A stretch of DNA of 64,000 bases from Aurantiacibacter luteus (GCF_001010945.1 NZ_LBHB01000002.1:248001-312000); one strand, 5' to 3'; counted from the stretch's first letter, positions 16,181 to 25,356 are shown. Notes: generated by a model not told the origin, from the letters alone. Numbers and translations: made by a program.

Positions 16181-16232
16181 TGCGGCCAGGTCTGCTTTTT
16201 CATCATTCGTCTCCCGTCAGGACACAGGCGCG

Positions 16233-16853
16233 TCAGAGCGCGCCCTCGTCGCCGGTGAACATCACTTCGCTTATGCTGCCGTCGCGGTTCGCAAGGCAGC
16301 GCCAGGGCGCGCTGGCTCCATCGACATTGACGTAGATCGCGATGGCCGCCTCGGATTCTTCGATGCGGTTGGTCCCCGCGACACTTGCCCCGGTTTCGGC
16401 CGCCACGCGGTCGGCACAGCGGGTTTCGAGGCTATTGGCTCCGCGCACGGGAATGGTGGTTGCAGCGGACGTCGCACCGCCTGTGGGTCCGTTCTCGCCC
16501 ATGCCGACATTGGCATCGCCCATCGGCACGGAGACGATCCGTACACCCTCTACGTTGCCCACGATGCGCCCGCCGAGCGCTTCGGCCGAGGCCTCGTCGG
16601 GGCAGCCGACGAGCACGGCGCTGTCGTCGAGGTAGTTCGACGTGGCCGGGGATTCGCCGAGGTTGCGACAGGCATCGCCGGGATCGGGATACCCGCTGCC
16701 GAACGGGGCGAGGCTTTCCGGGATGGCCATCGCCGCGACCGCGCCGCCATCGTCGTCCGTCGTGTCGGCGGCCATGTCCGCATCGTCAGATTGCGCGCCG
16801 CAGGCGCCGAGGGAGAACGCAGCCATTGCGCCTGCCAGCAGGATTGTACGCAT
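16233..16853 (-). CDS. lipoprotein of unknown function
   Basis: A 206-residue protein with a short lipoprotein signal ending in the lipobox S-L-G-A-C (Cys at residue 18), then an Asp-rich linker. The mature domain contains C-R-N-L-G-E-S near residue 62, V-L-V-G-C-P-D-E near 80, a C-A-D-R segment and a final W-R-C-L-A-N-R-D-G, i.e. four Cys that could pair. The segment [15 protein letters not shown] is reminiscent of small periplasmic proteins annotated only as hypothetical. It lies between the frameshifted lipoprotein and the two-repeat protein, all on the minus strand. Confidence 0.65.
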   Translation of the reverse strand: MRTILLAGAMAAFSLGACGAQSDDADMAADTTDDDGGAVAAMAIPESLAPFGSGYPDPGDACRNLGESPATSNYLDDSAVLVGCPDEASAEALGGRIVGNVEGVRIVSVPMGDANVGMGENGPTGGATSAATTIPVRGANSLETRCADRVAAETGASVAGTNRIEESEAAIAIYVNVDGASAPWRCLANRDGSISEVMFTGDEGAL

Positions 16854-16865
16854 CGTCAGCTCTCC

Positions 16866-17657
16866 TCAACGGCAGTTCGGGTTGGTGCCGATATCCCTGA
16901 CGTCGTAAAAGTGTCCGTCGGCCACGGTCACCTGCACGCACTGGCGGGTCTGCGCGTTCCACTGGATGGAGTAGCGCGCATTGCCGCTGGTGAAGTTGTC
17001 CACCTGGCGGAACCCGCGCCTCTCGAGCTCCTCCATGCCGCCCGCCGCGCGCGCACCGTTGAGGTCGTCGAGCCGCGCCGCCGCGACATATCCGCCGCGC
17101 CCCGAATGGTGCGAGAGGTTGGCGCTGCGCTCGTCCACCCCCGCGGTATAGCCGGAGGAATAGGCCTCCGACCGGCCGGGGTTGTGATAGGCGGCATTGT
17201 GCAGCCCGTCGGTGTAGCCGATCTCGTAATCGCGCTCCGCCGAAGCGTCGGCGGAATGCTGGTTGTCGTCGTGGTGATGGCTGCGATGCGACAGTACGGC
17301 GCCAAGGATGGCAGCCCCGGCGATGGCCGCGACCGCCGCACCCGCATTGCCGCCGGTGTGATGGCCGCAATCCTGGTCGCTCGCATCGGAGATCGATTCG
17401 ATCACGCCCCGGTATGCCTCGACCTGCACGCAGTCGTCGTCGCCCTCGTCCCACCAGTAGCTGTAGACGTAGCCCATCGAATTGGTGTTGTTGGAGACAT
17501 AGCTGAAGCCTCGCTGCTCCAGTGCGTTCTGCGCGCTCGATGCGTTCATCCCGTTGATGTCGCTGAGCTGCGAGGCAGTATCCGCCTGCGCTGCGATGGG
17601 CATGAGGACGAGGCCGGTGGATGCCAAGAGGGCGGACGCGGTCTTGATGCTGAGCAT
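16866..17657 (-). CDS. secreted protein with two repeats around a His-rich linker
   Basis: A 263-residue protein starting at the ATG of 17657, with AGGGGA upstream. Residues 1-25 are a signal peptide ending A-A-Q-A. Two similar domains follow, one at about 30-85 (D-I-N-G, then A-L-E-Q-R-G-F, then C-V-Q-V-E-A-Y) and one at about 200-263 (D-L-N-G, then E-L-E-R-R-G-F, then C-V-Q-V-T-V-A). The second ends with a Cys two residues from the end. Between them is a Gly/Ala hydrophobic segment that may span the membrane and an S-H-H-H-D-D-N-Q-H-S stretch. Function unknown. Confidence 0.7.
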   Translation of the reverse strand: MLSIKTASALLASTGLVLMPIAAQADTASQLSDINGMNASSAQNALEQRGFSYVSNNTNSMGYVYSYWWDEGDDDCVQVEAYRGVIESISDASDQDCGHHTGGNAGAAVAAIAGAAILGAVLSHRSHHHDDNQHSADASAERDYEIGYTDGLHNAAYHNPGRSEAYSSGYTAGVDERSANLSHHSGRGGYVAAARLDDLNGARAAGGMEELERRGFRQVDNFTSGNARYSIQWNAQTRQCVQVTVADGHFYDVRDIGTNPNCR

Positions 17658-17826
17658 GATTGATCCCCTTTTCGCTGTGCGCTTCGCCGGTCGTTTCGAC
17701 GACTCGGTGCGGCACGCGGGGGATGCTGCGACCATCCAGTCCCAGGGTCAACGGCGTTAACCCATTGCACGACCGGGCCGTCGACGGGCGAAGATGCGCC
17801 TTGGCAAGCTGCTCGGCTTCTCCCGC

Positions 17827-18330
17827 CTACTGCATCGCTTCGATCTGGCGGATGGTCTCCACGCCTTCCTCGATATGGATCTTCAGCTTGGCGAGGGCAT
17901 TGCTGCCGGCCATCATCAACATCTCGCTCTCGTGCTTGCGTTCTCGCGCGGTCATGCCGGGGTCCATCTCGGCGAGCATGGTCAGGGTGACGTGCGTCTG
18001 GCCTTCATGCTCGCTCATGTCGTAGCGTTCGACCGACTTGACCAGCCGCCCGACCTTGGGCTCGATCGTGCATTCGTAGGCGTATGCTTCTTCCGGCACC
18101 GCCTCGAGCACGGTGATCGGAAATTGCAGGTCGGGCGCCATGTCCACGCGCATGAGAAAGGTGCCCTCGCCCGTGCGCTCGACGCTGCCGACGGCCTTTT
18201 TCCAGCAGCGCTCGTCGCCGAAATCGACCGTGCGATAGAGATGCTCCGGATGGCAGTCGATCAGCGTGGAATGGCTGACGATGATCGGCCCGTCGCCGGC
18301 CGGCCCCTTCTTTCCAAACAGTCCGAACAT
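17827..18330 (-). CDS. SRPBCC-like protein
   Basis: A 167-residue protein from the ATG at 18330, preceded by GGGAGGG. After a short G-L-F-G-K-K-G start it has the strand-helix order of START/SRPBCC ligand-binding folds: I-I-V-S-H-S-T-L-I-D-C-H-P-E-H-L-Y near the N-terminus, then alternating strands with F-L-M-R-V-D-M and E-A-Y-A-Y-E-C-T-I-E-P, and a long C-terminal helix with I-R-Q-I-E-A. The assignment is from pattern only and moderately sure. It is the last gene of the minus-strand run that includes the usher operon, 54 bases after the usher stop. Confidence 0.6.
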   Translation of the reverse strand: MFGLFGKKGPAGDGPIIVSHSTLIDCHPEHLYRTVDFGDERCWKKAVGSVERTGEGTFLMRVDMAPDLQFPITVLEAVPEEAYAYECTIEPKVGRLVKSVERYDMSEHEGQTHVTLTMLAEMDPGMTARERKHESEMLMMAGSNALAKLKIHIEEGVETIRQIEAMQ

Positions 18331-18383
18331 GACGGTCCCTCCCTTCGCGCCATGATGTTGGCACGCGAAACGTAAAGACCGGG

Positions 18384-21300
18384 CTAAGAACCCGCAAGCT
18401 GCGCCTGTTCGCACACGCGCACAGTCAGGTTGCGCTCGACGAAGCTGCCTTGCGAGGACACCACCAGCGGTTCGCCCGCGTCGAGACAGATGCCCAGCCG
18501 CGCGGCCTGCTCGGGGTCGATCACCACCTCGTATTCGCCGGGCATGACCTGTTCGTAGAAATAGTATCCACCGCGCTCGGTGCGGGTCCAGTATTCGGCG
18601 CCCTCGCGCGCGCCGCGCAGCAAAAGGCGCAGGCCCGAGACGCCGCGCTCGTTGGCGCCGTCGACGAAGGTGACCGTGCCCTCGACCTCGCTCACCTCGA
18701 CGACGGGGAAGTCGAGCACGTGGAAGCGTCCGGGCCGGGGCACGATCTCCACCCCGCGATTGACCGGCGCCATGGCGATGTCGGGCAGGCTGGAGGGATC
18801 GACCTGCACCGCGACGGGCGTGCCGTCGCCCAGTTCGCCCAGCCGCGCGAAGCCGCGTTCGTCGGTGCTGGCGGTATTGTTGAAAGCGGTGAAGGTCACC
18901 TCCGGCAAGGCCGTGTCGCCGGGGCCGTAGAGGAGGTCGCCGTCGCGGTCCTGGAAGGCCCGCAGCGCCACCGCGCCCGAGCTCGCCTTGCCGGGCGAGG
19001 TGATGAAGAACCTGTCCTGCAGCGGGTCGCGGCCGAAGCTGAAGCCCAGCCGCAGCGCCACCGCGTAGGTGCGCTGTTGCAGCGCGTACTGCCCGTCGAG
19101 CGCGAGGGTGAAGCGTTCGAACTCGCGCACCGCGGAGACGCCCACCGTGAACTCGCGGCTTTCCAGCGCGTAGGCGGCCGAGGCGTTGACGACGGTGCGA
19201 TCGTCGAGTGCGTGGTGCACGTCGGCCGAGACCTGAACCAGCGCGGGGTCGGGCAGGATGCGGTAGCCCAGCGATCCGCGAACCTGCGTGCGCGAGCGGT
19301 TGAAGGTGGCGAGGTTGAAATCGCCGGCCAGCTGCGTGAATGTGGGGCCGCCGGGGTTGGTCGAACGGCTGAATTCCAGGGTGTTCGATGCGAGCAGGCC
19401 GGAAAACCGCGCCGAGGCCCGCAGCGCCGCGTTCATCTGGCTGCGGCCATCGGCGAATTCCAGCCGCCGGGCACGCAGGTTGAGCGGGAGCGAGACGCCG
19501 TCCACGGCGCTCGCGAGGCCGATGGTGGTGTTGAAATCCAGCTCGGTCGCGCGCCGCAGCGACTGGCTGGTGAAGCTGCGCACCTCATCTACGAAGCCGC
19601 CGCCGTATTCGAAGTGCGAGAGGGTGAAGGCGCCGCCCAGCGCCGGCCCGCCCAGGCCCACGCCCAGCGCGTGGCCGCCACCGTCCGAGGTGCCGATATC
19701 GGCGCGCAGGGCCAGCGGGCCGAGCCCCGTACGCACCCCCGCCGTTGCCAGCCAGCGCTGGCGGCCCTCGTCCTCGAAGAAGGCGGCGCTGGCGACGCCG
19801 GTGAGCGCGGGACTGAAACCGTAGGCCATCTCGCCCACCGTCTGCCACTGGCCATAGCGCAGGCCGGGCCGGAACTCCGGCCCCTGAACGCCGAGCAGGT
19901 TGGTGCCGTTCTGCACCGCGCCGAAGGAGTATTCGAGCTCGCCGGGCGACAGCCGCCCGTCGCCCACGCTCAGCCGCCGCACCTCCTCGCGCCGCTGCCC
20001 CTGCGGTCCGTAGAACACGAGGCGGAAGACGTTGAGCCCGTAGTCGACCGGCACTTCGAGGAATTCGTACTGTCCGTTCACCGCCTGCGCGGTGGAGCCA
20101 AGCAGAACGTCGTTGCGATAGAGTTCCACCTCGTAGCCGTCGGGCAGCAGGCCGCGCAGGTCGATGCGGTCAAACACCGAATAGGATTCGAAGCGGTGGT
20201 TGGTGACGTAACCGCCGCGCCCCGTCGCGCCGCGCAGGCCCATCGGCATGGGCAGGGTGGCTACATCGCCGACGCGGAACTCGGTCGCATTCAGCGGTCC
20301 CAGCAGTTCTGCATCGATATCCCGCCGCCCCAGCGAGACGAGCGAGGAGACGAGCCCGTCGCTGGTGGTCGCGCCGAGATAGACCTCCGCCGTCATCCAC
20401 GCGAGGTCGCCGGCGAGGCGCAGGTCCACCTCGCCGCGGGTCCCCCGCGGGCTGTCGGAAACGGCGCGCAGTTCGACGTCGCCGATGGGCATCGAAAAGG
20501 GCAACCAGGGCGTTTCCTCGCGCGGCCAGGTCTCGCGCGGGCGGGTATCGCCGCCGCGCTGCGACAGCCGCGCGCGATCCGCCTCGCGGCGCATCCGCTC
20601 CTCGAACGGGAAGGGCTCCAGCGTGGTCAGCAGCACCGCCTGCGAGCGCAGGTTGGGCGCGAATTCGAGCGGCAGCAGCGAGGACAGGAGGTCGCTGCGC
20701 ACGTAGAGCTCGCCCTCGAAGGCCTGCGCCAGGTTGCGCGCCAGCGGGGCGGAGCCGTCGGCGGTCTCGACCAGGCCCTGCCGCAGGTCGAGGGTAAGGG
20801 TGCGATCCTCCGACAGGAACCAGCCGCTGGCGTAGTTGCCCCCGTCGCTCACGCGGATGGCGAGGTCGAGGATCAGCGACAGTTCGCCCAGCGGCAGGAA
20901 TACCCCGTCTCGCGTGCCGAAGGCGACGATGGTGTCGGTCGCGTCGAAGCCGCTGACCTTGACCTGCAGGATCAGCTCGTCGTCGATGGTGAAGGCGGGC
21001 GCATCGGCGCTGGTGGTGGGAAAGGTCTGCCGCCCCGGCGTGAGATCCGTGGTGCGCGACTGGGGTGGCGGCTCGGGCGCGGCTTCGGGCGCGATCGTGG
21101 CGGCGGGTGGATCGTCCGCGGCTTCGGGCGGCGCGGGTTCGGCGATTTCGTCCGCGACCTCCTCGGACGGTGAAGCGGGCGCCGGGGTCAGCACGGCTTC
21201 GGGGGCGAGCGCGGCTTCGGTCAGCACCGGCGAGGACAGGCGCGCGAGATCTTCGGCACCCGGCATGATCGGCGCGAATTGTCCGGCACTGCCTTCCAGG

Positions 21301-21938
21301 CGCAGTAGCAGACTGTCGAGGTCGGGCGATGCCGATACGGTGCCTGCCGGCGGCGGCGGTGGCGGTGGCAACGCCGGGTCCGCCGCAGCCCGCGCCTCCG
21401 GACCGAAGCTGGGCTCGGGAAAGAACGTCGCCTTCCCGTCTTCCGCCGGCAGGGGGTCGGCCGTCTCCCGCGCGGGGGCGAGCTCCGTCACGGGGCCGGG
21501 TACTGCCAGCAACGGGACGCTCGTCAGGCCGATTTGCGGGGCGGTGGGCAGGTCAAGACGGACCGATGGCGGGTCAAGGGCATCGAGACGGGCGAAGCCG
21601 AGCTTGGCAGGCGGCTCGCCTGCCGGACGCGACGGACCGCTCGCATCCAGCGCCGGCAGCGGCCTTGCCGGCGGCGCCCCGAAGCGGGGCTTGGGCAGCG
21701 CCCCGCGCCGCTTGGCCGCGGCTTCCCCCTGCCCGTCGACGGCGATCGTTGGTACCCACCCGTCGGGCAAGACGGGCAGCGCGAAGCGGGATGCCAGCGC
21801 GGGCGAGGCCTCTACGAGACCGTCTGCACCGGAACCGGGGCCGCCATCGCCTGAAGTGCTCCCTGCGGCACTCGTCCAGGCCAGCGTGGTGCCGAGAGTG
21901 GCCGGCGCCAACAAGCCGATGGCGCGCAGGCGTTTCAC
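18384..21938 (-). CDS. fimbrial-type outer-membrane usher with long Pro/Ala-rich N-terminal region
   Basis: A protein of 1184 residues. Its C-terminal about 850 residues match chaperone-usher ushers: an N-terminal usher domain (D-E-L-I-L-Q-V-K-V-S-G near residue 325), a barrel with Y-E-V-E-L-Y-R-N-D-V-L-L and E-L-E-Y-S-F-G, and carboxy-terminal domains with A-F-Q-D-R-D-G-D-L-L-Y-G-P-G-D and Y-Y-F-Y-E-Q-V-M-P-G-E-Y. Residues 30-310 are a low-complexity Pro/Ala/Glu-rich spacer not usual for ushers. The start is GTG, overlapping the chaperone stop (GTGA). The usher would secrete and assemble the DUF4402-like subunits encoded upstream. Confidence 0.85.
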   Translation of the reverse strand: MKRLRAIGLLAPATLGTTLAWTSAAGSTSGDGGPGSGADGLVEASPALASRFALPVLPDGWVPTIAVDGQGEAAAKRRGALPKPRFGAPPARPLPALDASGPSRPAGEPPAKLGFARLDALDPPSVRLDLPTAPQIGLTSVPLLAVPGPVTELAPARETADPLPAEDGKATFFPEPSFGPEARAAADPALPPPPPPPAGTVSASPDLDSLLLRLEGSAGQFAPIMPGAEDLARLSSPVLTEAALAPEAVLTPAPASPSEEVADEIAEPAPPEAADDPPAATIAPEAAPEPPPQSRTTDLTPGRQTFPTTSADAPAFTIDDELILQVKVSGFDATDTIVAFGTRDGVFLPLGELSLILDLAIRVSDGGNYASGWFLSEDRTLTLDLRQGLVETADGSAPLARNLAQAFEGELYVRSDLLSSLLPLEFAPNLRSQAVLLTTLEPFPFEERMRREADRARLSQRGGDTRPRETWPREETPWLPFSMPIGDVELRAVSDSPRGTRGEVDLRLAGDLAWMTAEVYLGATTSDGLVSSLVSLGRRDIDAELLGPLNATEFRVGDVATLPMPMGLRGATGRGGYVTNHRFESYSVFDRIDLRGLLPDGYEVELYRNDVLLGSTAQAVNGQYEFLEVPVDYGLNVFRLVFYGPQGQRREEVRRLSVGDGRLSPGELEYSFGAVQNGTNLLGVQGPEFRPGLRYGQWQTVGEMAYGFSPALTGVASAAFFEDEGRQRWLATAGVRTGLGPLALRADIGTSDGGGHALGVGLGGPALGGAFTLSHFEYGGGFVDEVRSFTSQSLRRATELDFNTTIGLASAVDGVSLPLNLRARRLEFADGRSQMNAALRASARFSGLLASNTLEFSRSTNPGGPTFTQLAGDFNLATFNRSRTQVRGSLGYRILPDPALVQVSADVHHALDDRTVVNASAAYALESREFTVGVSAVREFERFTLALDGQYALQQRTYAVALRLGFSFGRDPLQDRFFITSPGKASSGAVALRAFQDRDGDLLYGPGDTALPEVTFTAFNNTASTDERGFARLGELGDGTPVAVQVDPSSLPDIAMAPVNRGVEIVPRPGRFHVLDFPVVEVSEVEGTVTFVDGANERGVSGLRLLLRGAREGAEYWTRTERGGYYFYEQVMPGEYEVVIDPEQAARLGICLDAGEPLVVSSQGSFVERNLTVRVCEQAQLAGS

Positions 21939-22891
21939 GGCACGACGAAACTACTGCTCGCCAAGGTTTCGCCGGGCGCGAAATCGTCGTCGGTATAGGT
22001 GACCGTCAGCACGGTGCCCGGTCGCAGCAACGTGGTGTCGAACTGCGGGCTGAGGCCGAGGATCACCTCGCGGGAATCGATCTCGGGATAGACGCCGATG
22101 CCGCGCGCGATCGCGACGGGTTCGGAACTGCCGGCGGCGGTCACGGTGATGTCGCCGAAGGCGGAGCGGCTCCCTTGCCGGGTGATCGTCATGCCGATGG
22201 CGCGGCCTTCGGGCGTGTCGACGAAGCCGAGGCGTTCCAGCCCCACGTCGAGCGTGGTCTCGCCCACGCGCACGATGATCGGGATCGAGATGCCGAAACG
22301 CGGGCGGATCAGCACGCCGATATCAGGCGCGGAGCCATCGGCCCCGCCGACGGCATCGTCGATTGTCAGGCCCTGGTCGACGTCCTGCGGCACCGAGACC
22401 GCCATGAAGTGCGCGCGGTATTCGCCGTCGGGCAGGTCGGCAGAGGGGCGCGCCATGATGCGCACGGTCTGCGCCTCGCTGCCGAGCAGGCGCACGCGGC
22501 GCGGGGACCAGCGGAGGAACCCGCTGGCGGGCCGCAGCCGCTCGGTCGAGACGCCGGGCGGCAGGTTGTCGACCGGATAGACGTCGCCCTCCGGCGTCAT
22601 CACCATGTCGACGACCGAGATCTCGTACTCGCCGGGGTCGATGGTGCGGTTGTAGAGGCCGATCGAGGCGATCCGCGAACGGGCGTCCATCGTCACCCGC
22701 TTGGGATAGAGATTGATGTCGCCCATGCCGCCGACCGATCCTTCCGGAACGGCCCCGGCCTCGACATCGGGCAGCGGCGGTGCCTCGTCCTCGATATCCT
22801 GCGCCTGCGCGGTGCAGGCCAGCGATGCGGCAAGTGCTGTGAGCAGTGCGGTGCGAAGCGTGCGCTTCACCCTGGTGGCGACCCAAAACAT
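21935..22891 (-). CDS. fimbrial-type periplasmic chaperone
   Basis: A 318-residue protein with a signal peptide (to about residue 30, ending T-A-Q-A-Q). The mature part shows the PapD-like first domain: I-N-L-Y-P-K-R-V-T-M, then I-A-S-I-G-L-Y-N-R-T, R-P-A-S-G-F-L-R-W-S-P-R-R-V-R-L and Y-R-A-H-F-M-A-V-S-V-P. Such chaperones fold pilus subunits in the periplasm by donating a strand. An acidic stretch D-I-E-D-E-A-P-P-L-P-D precedes the first strand. The stop codon overlaps the usher start by four bases. Confidence 0.8.
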   Translation of the reverse strand: MFWVATRVKRTLRTALLTALAASLACTAQAQDIEDEAPPLPDVEAGAVPEGSVGGMGDINLYPKRVTMDARSRIASIGLYNRTIDPGEYEISVVDMVMTPEGDVYPVDNLPPGVSTERLRPASGFLRWSPRRVRLLGSEAQTVRIMARPSADLPDGEYRAHFMAVSVPQDVDQGLTIDDAVGGADGSAPDIGVLIRPRFGISIPIIVRVGETTLDVGLERLGFVDTPEGRAIGMTITRQGSRSAFGDITVTAAGSSEPVAIARGIGVYPEIDSREVILGLSPQFDTTLLRPGTVLTVTYTDDDFAPGETLASSSFVVP

Positions 22892-22964
22892 GACGATGCT
22901 CCCTCGCGGGCGTAAGCCCTCGTCCCGTGCTATGTAAAACTACGGAATCCTTGGCAAGGGCGGT

Positions 22965-23528
22965 TTACAGGAAGAGCACCGTCAAGGTGTATTCGCCGCG
23001 GTAACTGCCGGGCGCCTGGTTGGCCGGCACGTTGAGGCGGCCGCCCACGGTGTAGATGAACTTGCCGTCCAGATCGAGCCGGACGTTGCCGAACACATTG
23101 CTGCGCATCCGGTCGACCAGCATCGAGTTGGTGCCGCTGGTGATGGTCACGCGGCTGGGCAGGAATGCCACGAAGGCCCGGTTGTTGGTGCCCTGGATGC
23201 GGAACCGCCCCGGTCCGCGACCGTCGGCCGTGGTGAACAGGTTCATCGTGGTCGCGAGCTGCCCCGTGGCGGCGACGCTGCCGTCGGGGTTGACCGTCAT
23301 CGTGGCCGCCGCGGTGGGCGACGGAAAGGCGCCGAAGCGCAGGTCGGCCAGGCGATGGACCGAGCCCATGGCGACGACCTGCGCCGCCGCGACACCGCTC
23401 TCGGTCTCGCTGTCGCCCGGTTCGGCGTGGGCCGCGATCGGGACGAGGGCACCAGCCAGCAAGGCGGCACCGGACAGGAATGTCGCTGGGCGCACGAAGC
23501 GGGGCTCCGATACAATTCGGGCGCGCAT
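22965..23528 (-). CDS. DUF4402-like secreted subunit
   Basis: A 187-residue protein with a signal peptide that ends near I-A-A-H-A at residue 35. The mature part starts P-G-D-S-E-T-E and then shows the DUF4402 order: a V-V-A-M-G-S-V strand, L-A-D-L-R-F-G-A-F, a Ser/Ala/Gly-rich middle, and a final Y-R-G-E-Y-T-L-T-V-L-F-L strand. DUF4402 proteins are predicted extracellular beta proteins found in chaperone-usher operons, where they resemble pilins. Here the last strand could serve for donor-strand exchange. An internal ATG would shorten the signal. Confidence 0.75.
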   Translation of the reverse strand: MRARIVSEPRFVRPATFLSGAALLAGALVPIAAHAEPGDSETESGVAAAQVVAMGSVHRLADLRFGAFPSPTAAATMTVNPDGSVAATGQLATTMNLFTTADGRGPGRFRIQGTNNRAFVAFLPSRVTITSGTNSMLVDRMRSNVFGNVRLDLDGKFIYTVGGRLNVPANQAPGSYRGEYTLTVLFL

Positions 23529-23558
23529 TGCCGAAGGCCCTGCGCGCCCGAGCGTGTC

Positions 23559-24068
23559 TTAGTTGTAGGCCACGGTGACGGCGTACGAACCGGTGTAGGT
23601 ACCGGCCGGCTCGCCGCCGAGGACGGTCAGCGTGCCGCCGACCGAGAACGATGCCGCACCCGCGGTGTCGAGCGTGTGGTTGGCACGCGCGTCGGTGGTG
23701 AAGGCCATCGTGGTGGGCGTGGCGGCACCGTTCGAGACGCTGCCCCCGCCGGTGGTGATGGAGAAGCGACGGCCGGCGTCGCCCGAGACGGTGAACTGGT
23801 CGGCCGCTTCGAGCGAACCCTGCAGCAGGGCGACTTCGCCCGAAGCCGTGCCGGCACCCCCGCGCGTCACGACGATCGTGCCGCCGGTGTCGCCGGTGGT
23901 GAAGGTGCCGAAGTCGAGCACGGCGCCCGCAACGTGGGTCAAAGTGATCGGCGAAACGATCTGCGCGGTGGCGGCGCCGTCGGCGCTGTCGCTGTCGCCG
24001 GGAGCGGCGAAGGCCGGGGTGGCGAGCGCGGTCAGAGCGACCGCCGAGAGAACTGCAAACTTTTTCAT
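23559..24068 (-). CDS. DUF4402 secreted subunit, probable main pilin
   Basis: A 169-residue protein from the ATG at 24068 (GGGGAT upstream). The signal peptide is M-K-K-F-A-V-L-S and ends A-F-A-A near 22. The mature protein begins A-P-G-D-S-D-S-A-D, then A-Q-I-V-S-P-I-T-L-T, L-D-F-G-T-F-T-T-G, many Gly/Thr-rich strands, and G-T-Y-T-G-S-Y-A-V-T-V-A-Y-N at the end. It has no Cys. The regular composition and the 31-base spacing to the next subunit suggest it is the most abundant subunit, which is inference. A 172-base leader separates it from the preceding subunit gene, so it may have its own promoter. Confidence 0.8.
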   Translation of the reverse strand: MKKFAVLSAVALTALATPAFAAPGDSDSADGAATAQIVSPITLTHVAGAVLDFGTFTTGDTGGTIVVTRGGAGTASGEVALLQGSLEAADQFTVSGDAGRRFSITTGGGSVSNGAATPTTMAFTTDARANHTLDTAGAASFSVGGTLTVLGGEPAGTYTGSYAVTVAYN

Positions 24069-24240
24069 CGTTGGTATCCCCAATCTAAAGATCTCACCCA
24101 CGAACGGGTGCCCGGCGCCCAAGGAACTGGTTAATTCCTGTCGAGCACGAGGCAGGGGATAGCGCGTAATAGTTAACAACCCTTTCAGGCCTTAGGGTGT
24201 TTTACGTAGCAGGGCGAGCGCGGGCTCGCGACCTTCACGC

Positions 24241-24792
24241 TCAGTCGTAGGCGACGAACACGGCCAGCTCAGCGCGGAAATGATCGGCGGGCGTTGCCGC
24301 GGGTACGCGCAAGGTGCCGCCGATTTCCAGCGTGTCGCGCCCCTGCGGATCGAGCCTGCCCCGCCGGTCGGCCAGCGGGCGTTCGCGGCTGCGCACCACG
24401 AGATCCTCGACCGCGAGCTGGCGTCCCGTCGCCCGCCCCGAGGCCATGACGCTCGCCGGCAGGTCCACCCGGTACGAGCGACCGGGTTCGCCGCGCACGG
24501 CGATCTGCGCGGCGTATGGTGCGCAGTCCGCGCCCGTTCCCCCGCTGCACAGCGGCGCGGCGCTTCCGGTGTAGCGCGGCGCGGCCCCGGCAGGCGCGGG
24601 CGAGACCGTGACCGCGCCCTCGCCCGCCGTGCCCACGGTCAGGCTGCCGAATGCGAGGTCGCGCAGGTATTCGATGCGCAGCGGATCGACCACCGCGGCC
24701 GTGGCCCCGCCCCGGGCCGAGGCTGCGGCCTCCTGCGCATGGACATTGGCGGGAAGGAGCAGCGCCAGCAGGAGAAGTGCCGCCGCGCGCAT
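24241..24792 (-). CDS. DUF4402-like secreted subunit
   Basis: A 183-residue protein with a signal peptide to about residue 19 (N-V-H-A-Q). It shows V-V-D-P-L-R-I-E-Y-L-R-D-L-A-F-G-S-L-T-V-G, the same strand order as the other subunits, with two Cys (P-L-C-S-G and A-D-C-A-P) that could form a disulfide loop absent from the neighbours. The C-terminus is A-E-L-A-V-F-V-A-Y-D. It starts three bases after the stop of the next upstream gene. Confidence 0.75.
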   Translation of the reverse strand: MRAAALLLLALLLPANVHAQEAAASARGGATAAVVDPLRIEYLRDLAFGSLTVGTAGEGAVTVSPAPAGAAPRYTGSAAPLCSGGTGADCAPYAAQIAVRGEPGRSYRVDLPASVMASGRATGRQLAVEDLVVRSRERPLADRRGRLDPQGRDTLEIGGTLRVPAATPADHFRAELAVFVAYD

Positions 24793-24795
24793 GGC

Positions 24796-25356
24796 CTAGC
24801 GCGTCTGCCGGATGACCGAGACCACAGCCGCGTCGACGGGGATGGGGATGACCAGGTCCGCGCCGCCATAGCTGCGGGTAACGTCGAGCCGCGCGCCCAC
24901 GCTGAAGCTCTGCGAGCATACGCGGTTGCGGCAGTTGCGCAGGCGCACGCGGATCGGGCGCCCGGGCACGATGGCTCCCGCCCCCGACAGATCGGTCTGG
25001 AAGGCCGACAGCCGTCCTTCCACCCCGCCCAGCACCGTGCGGTCGACCGGCGAGACGACCACGTCGAGCTCGATGTCGAGGATGTGATTGCTCTCGTTGC
25101 CGCGATCGTAGCTGACGGTGAAGCGCGCCGGGCCGGTGGGATTGCCCTCCAGCGCGACGATCGAATTGTCCGTCACCAGCCCCGTGGCGCTGACCGTGCG
25201 CGAGCCGCTGCCGAAGACCATGAAGGTGCCGAAGCGCAGATCGCTTTCGGGAACGATGCGCACGCTCGGCACCGCGGCGCCGAGCGGGCTGGTCCACGCG
25301 AGGCTCGCGGCCGTCAGCGCGGCGAGAGTGGCGGAAAGGCGGCGGCGCGGGCTCAC
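24796..25356 (-). CDS. DUF4402-like secreted subunit, first gene of the usher operon
   Basis: A 186-residue protein starting with GTG and a signal peptide (R-R-R-L at the start, cleavage near residue 28). The mature part has E-S-D-L-R-F-G-T-F-M-V-F-G-S-G-S-R-T-V, a repeat of the D-L-x-F-G-x-F-x-V pattern seen in the other subunits, and a Cys pair (R-N-C-R-N-R-V-C-S). It ends V-V-S-V-I-R-Q-T-R. By order it may be the tip or an adaptor subunit, which is inference. Confidence 0.7.
   Translation of the reverse strand: MSPRRRLSATLAALTAASLAWTSPLGAAVPSVRIVPESDLRFGTFMVFGSGSRTVSATGLVTDNSIVALEGNPTGPARFTVSYDRGNESNHILDIELDVVVSPVDRTVLGGVEGRLSAFQTDLSGAGAIVPGRPIRVRLRNCRNRVCSQSFSVGARLDVTRSYGGADLVIPIPVDAAVVSVIRQTR

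Noticed and set aside
18450..21173. 907-codon open frame opposite the usher gene
   Set aside because: Same antisense effect; composition Ala/Arg/Gly/His-rich with no recognisable family.
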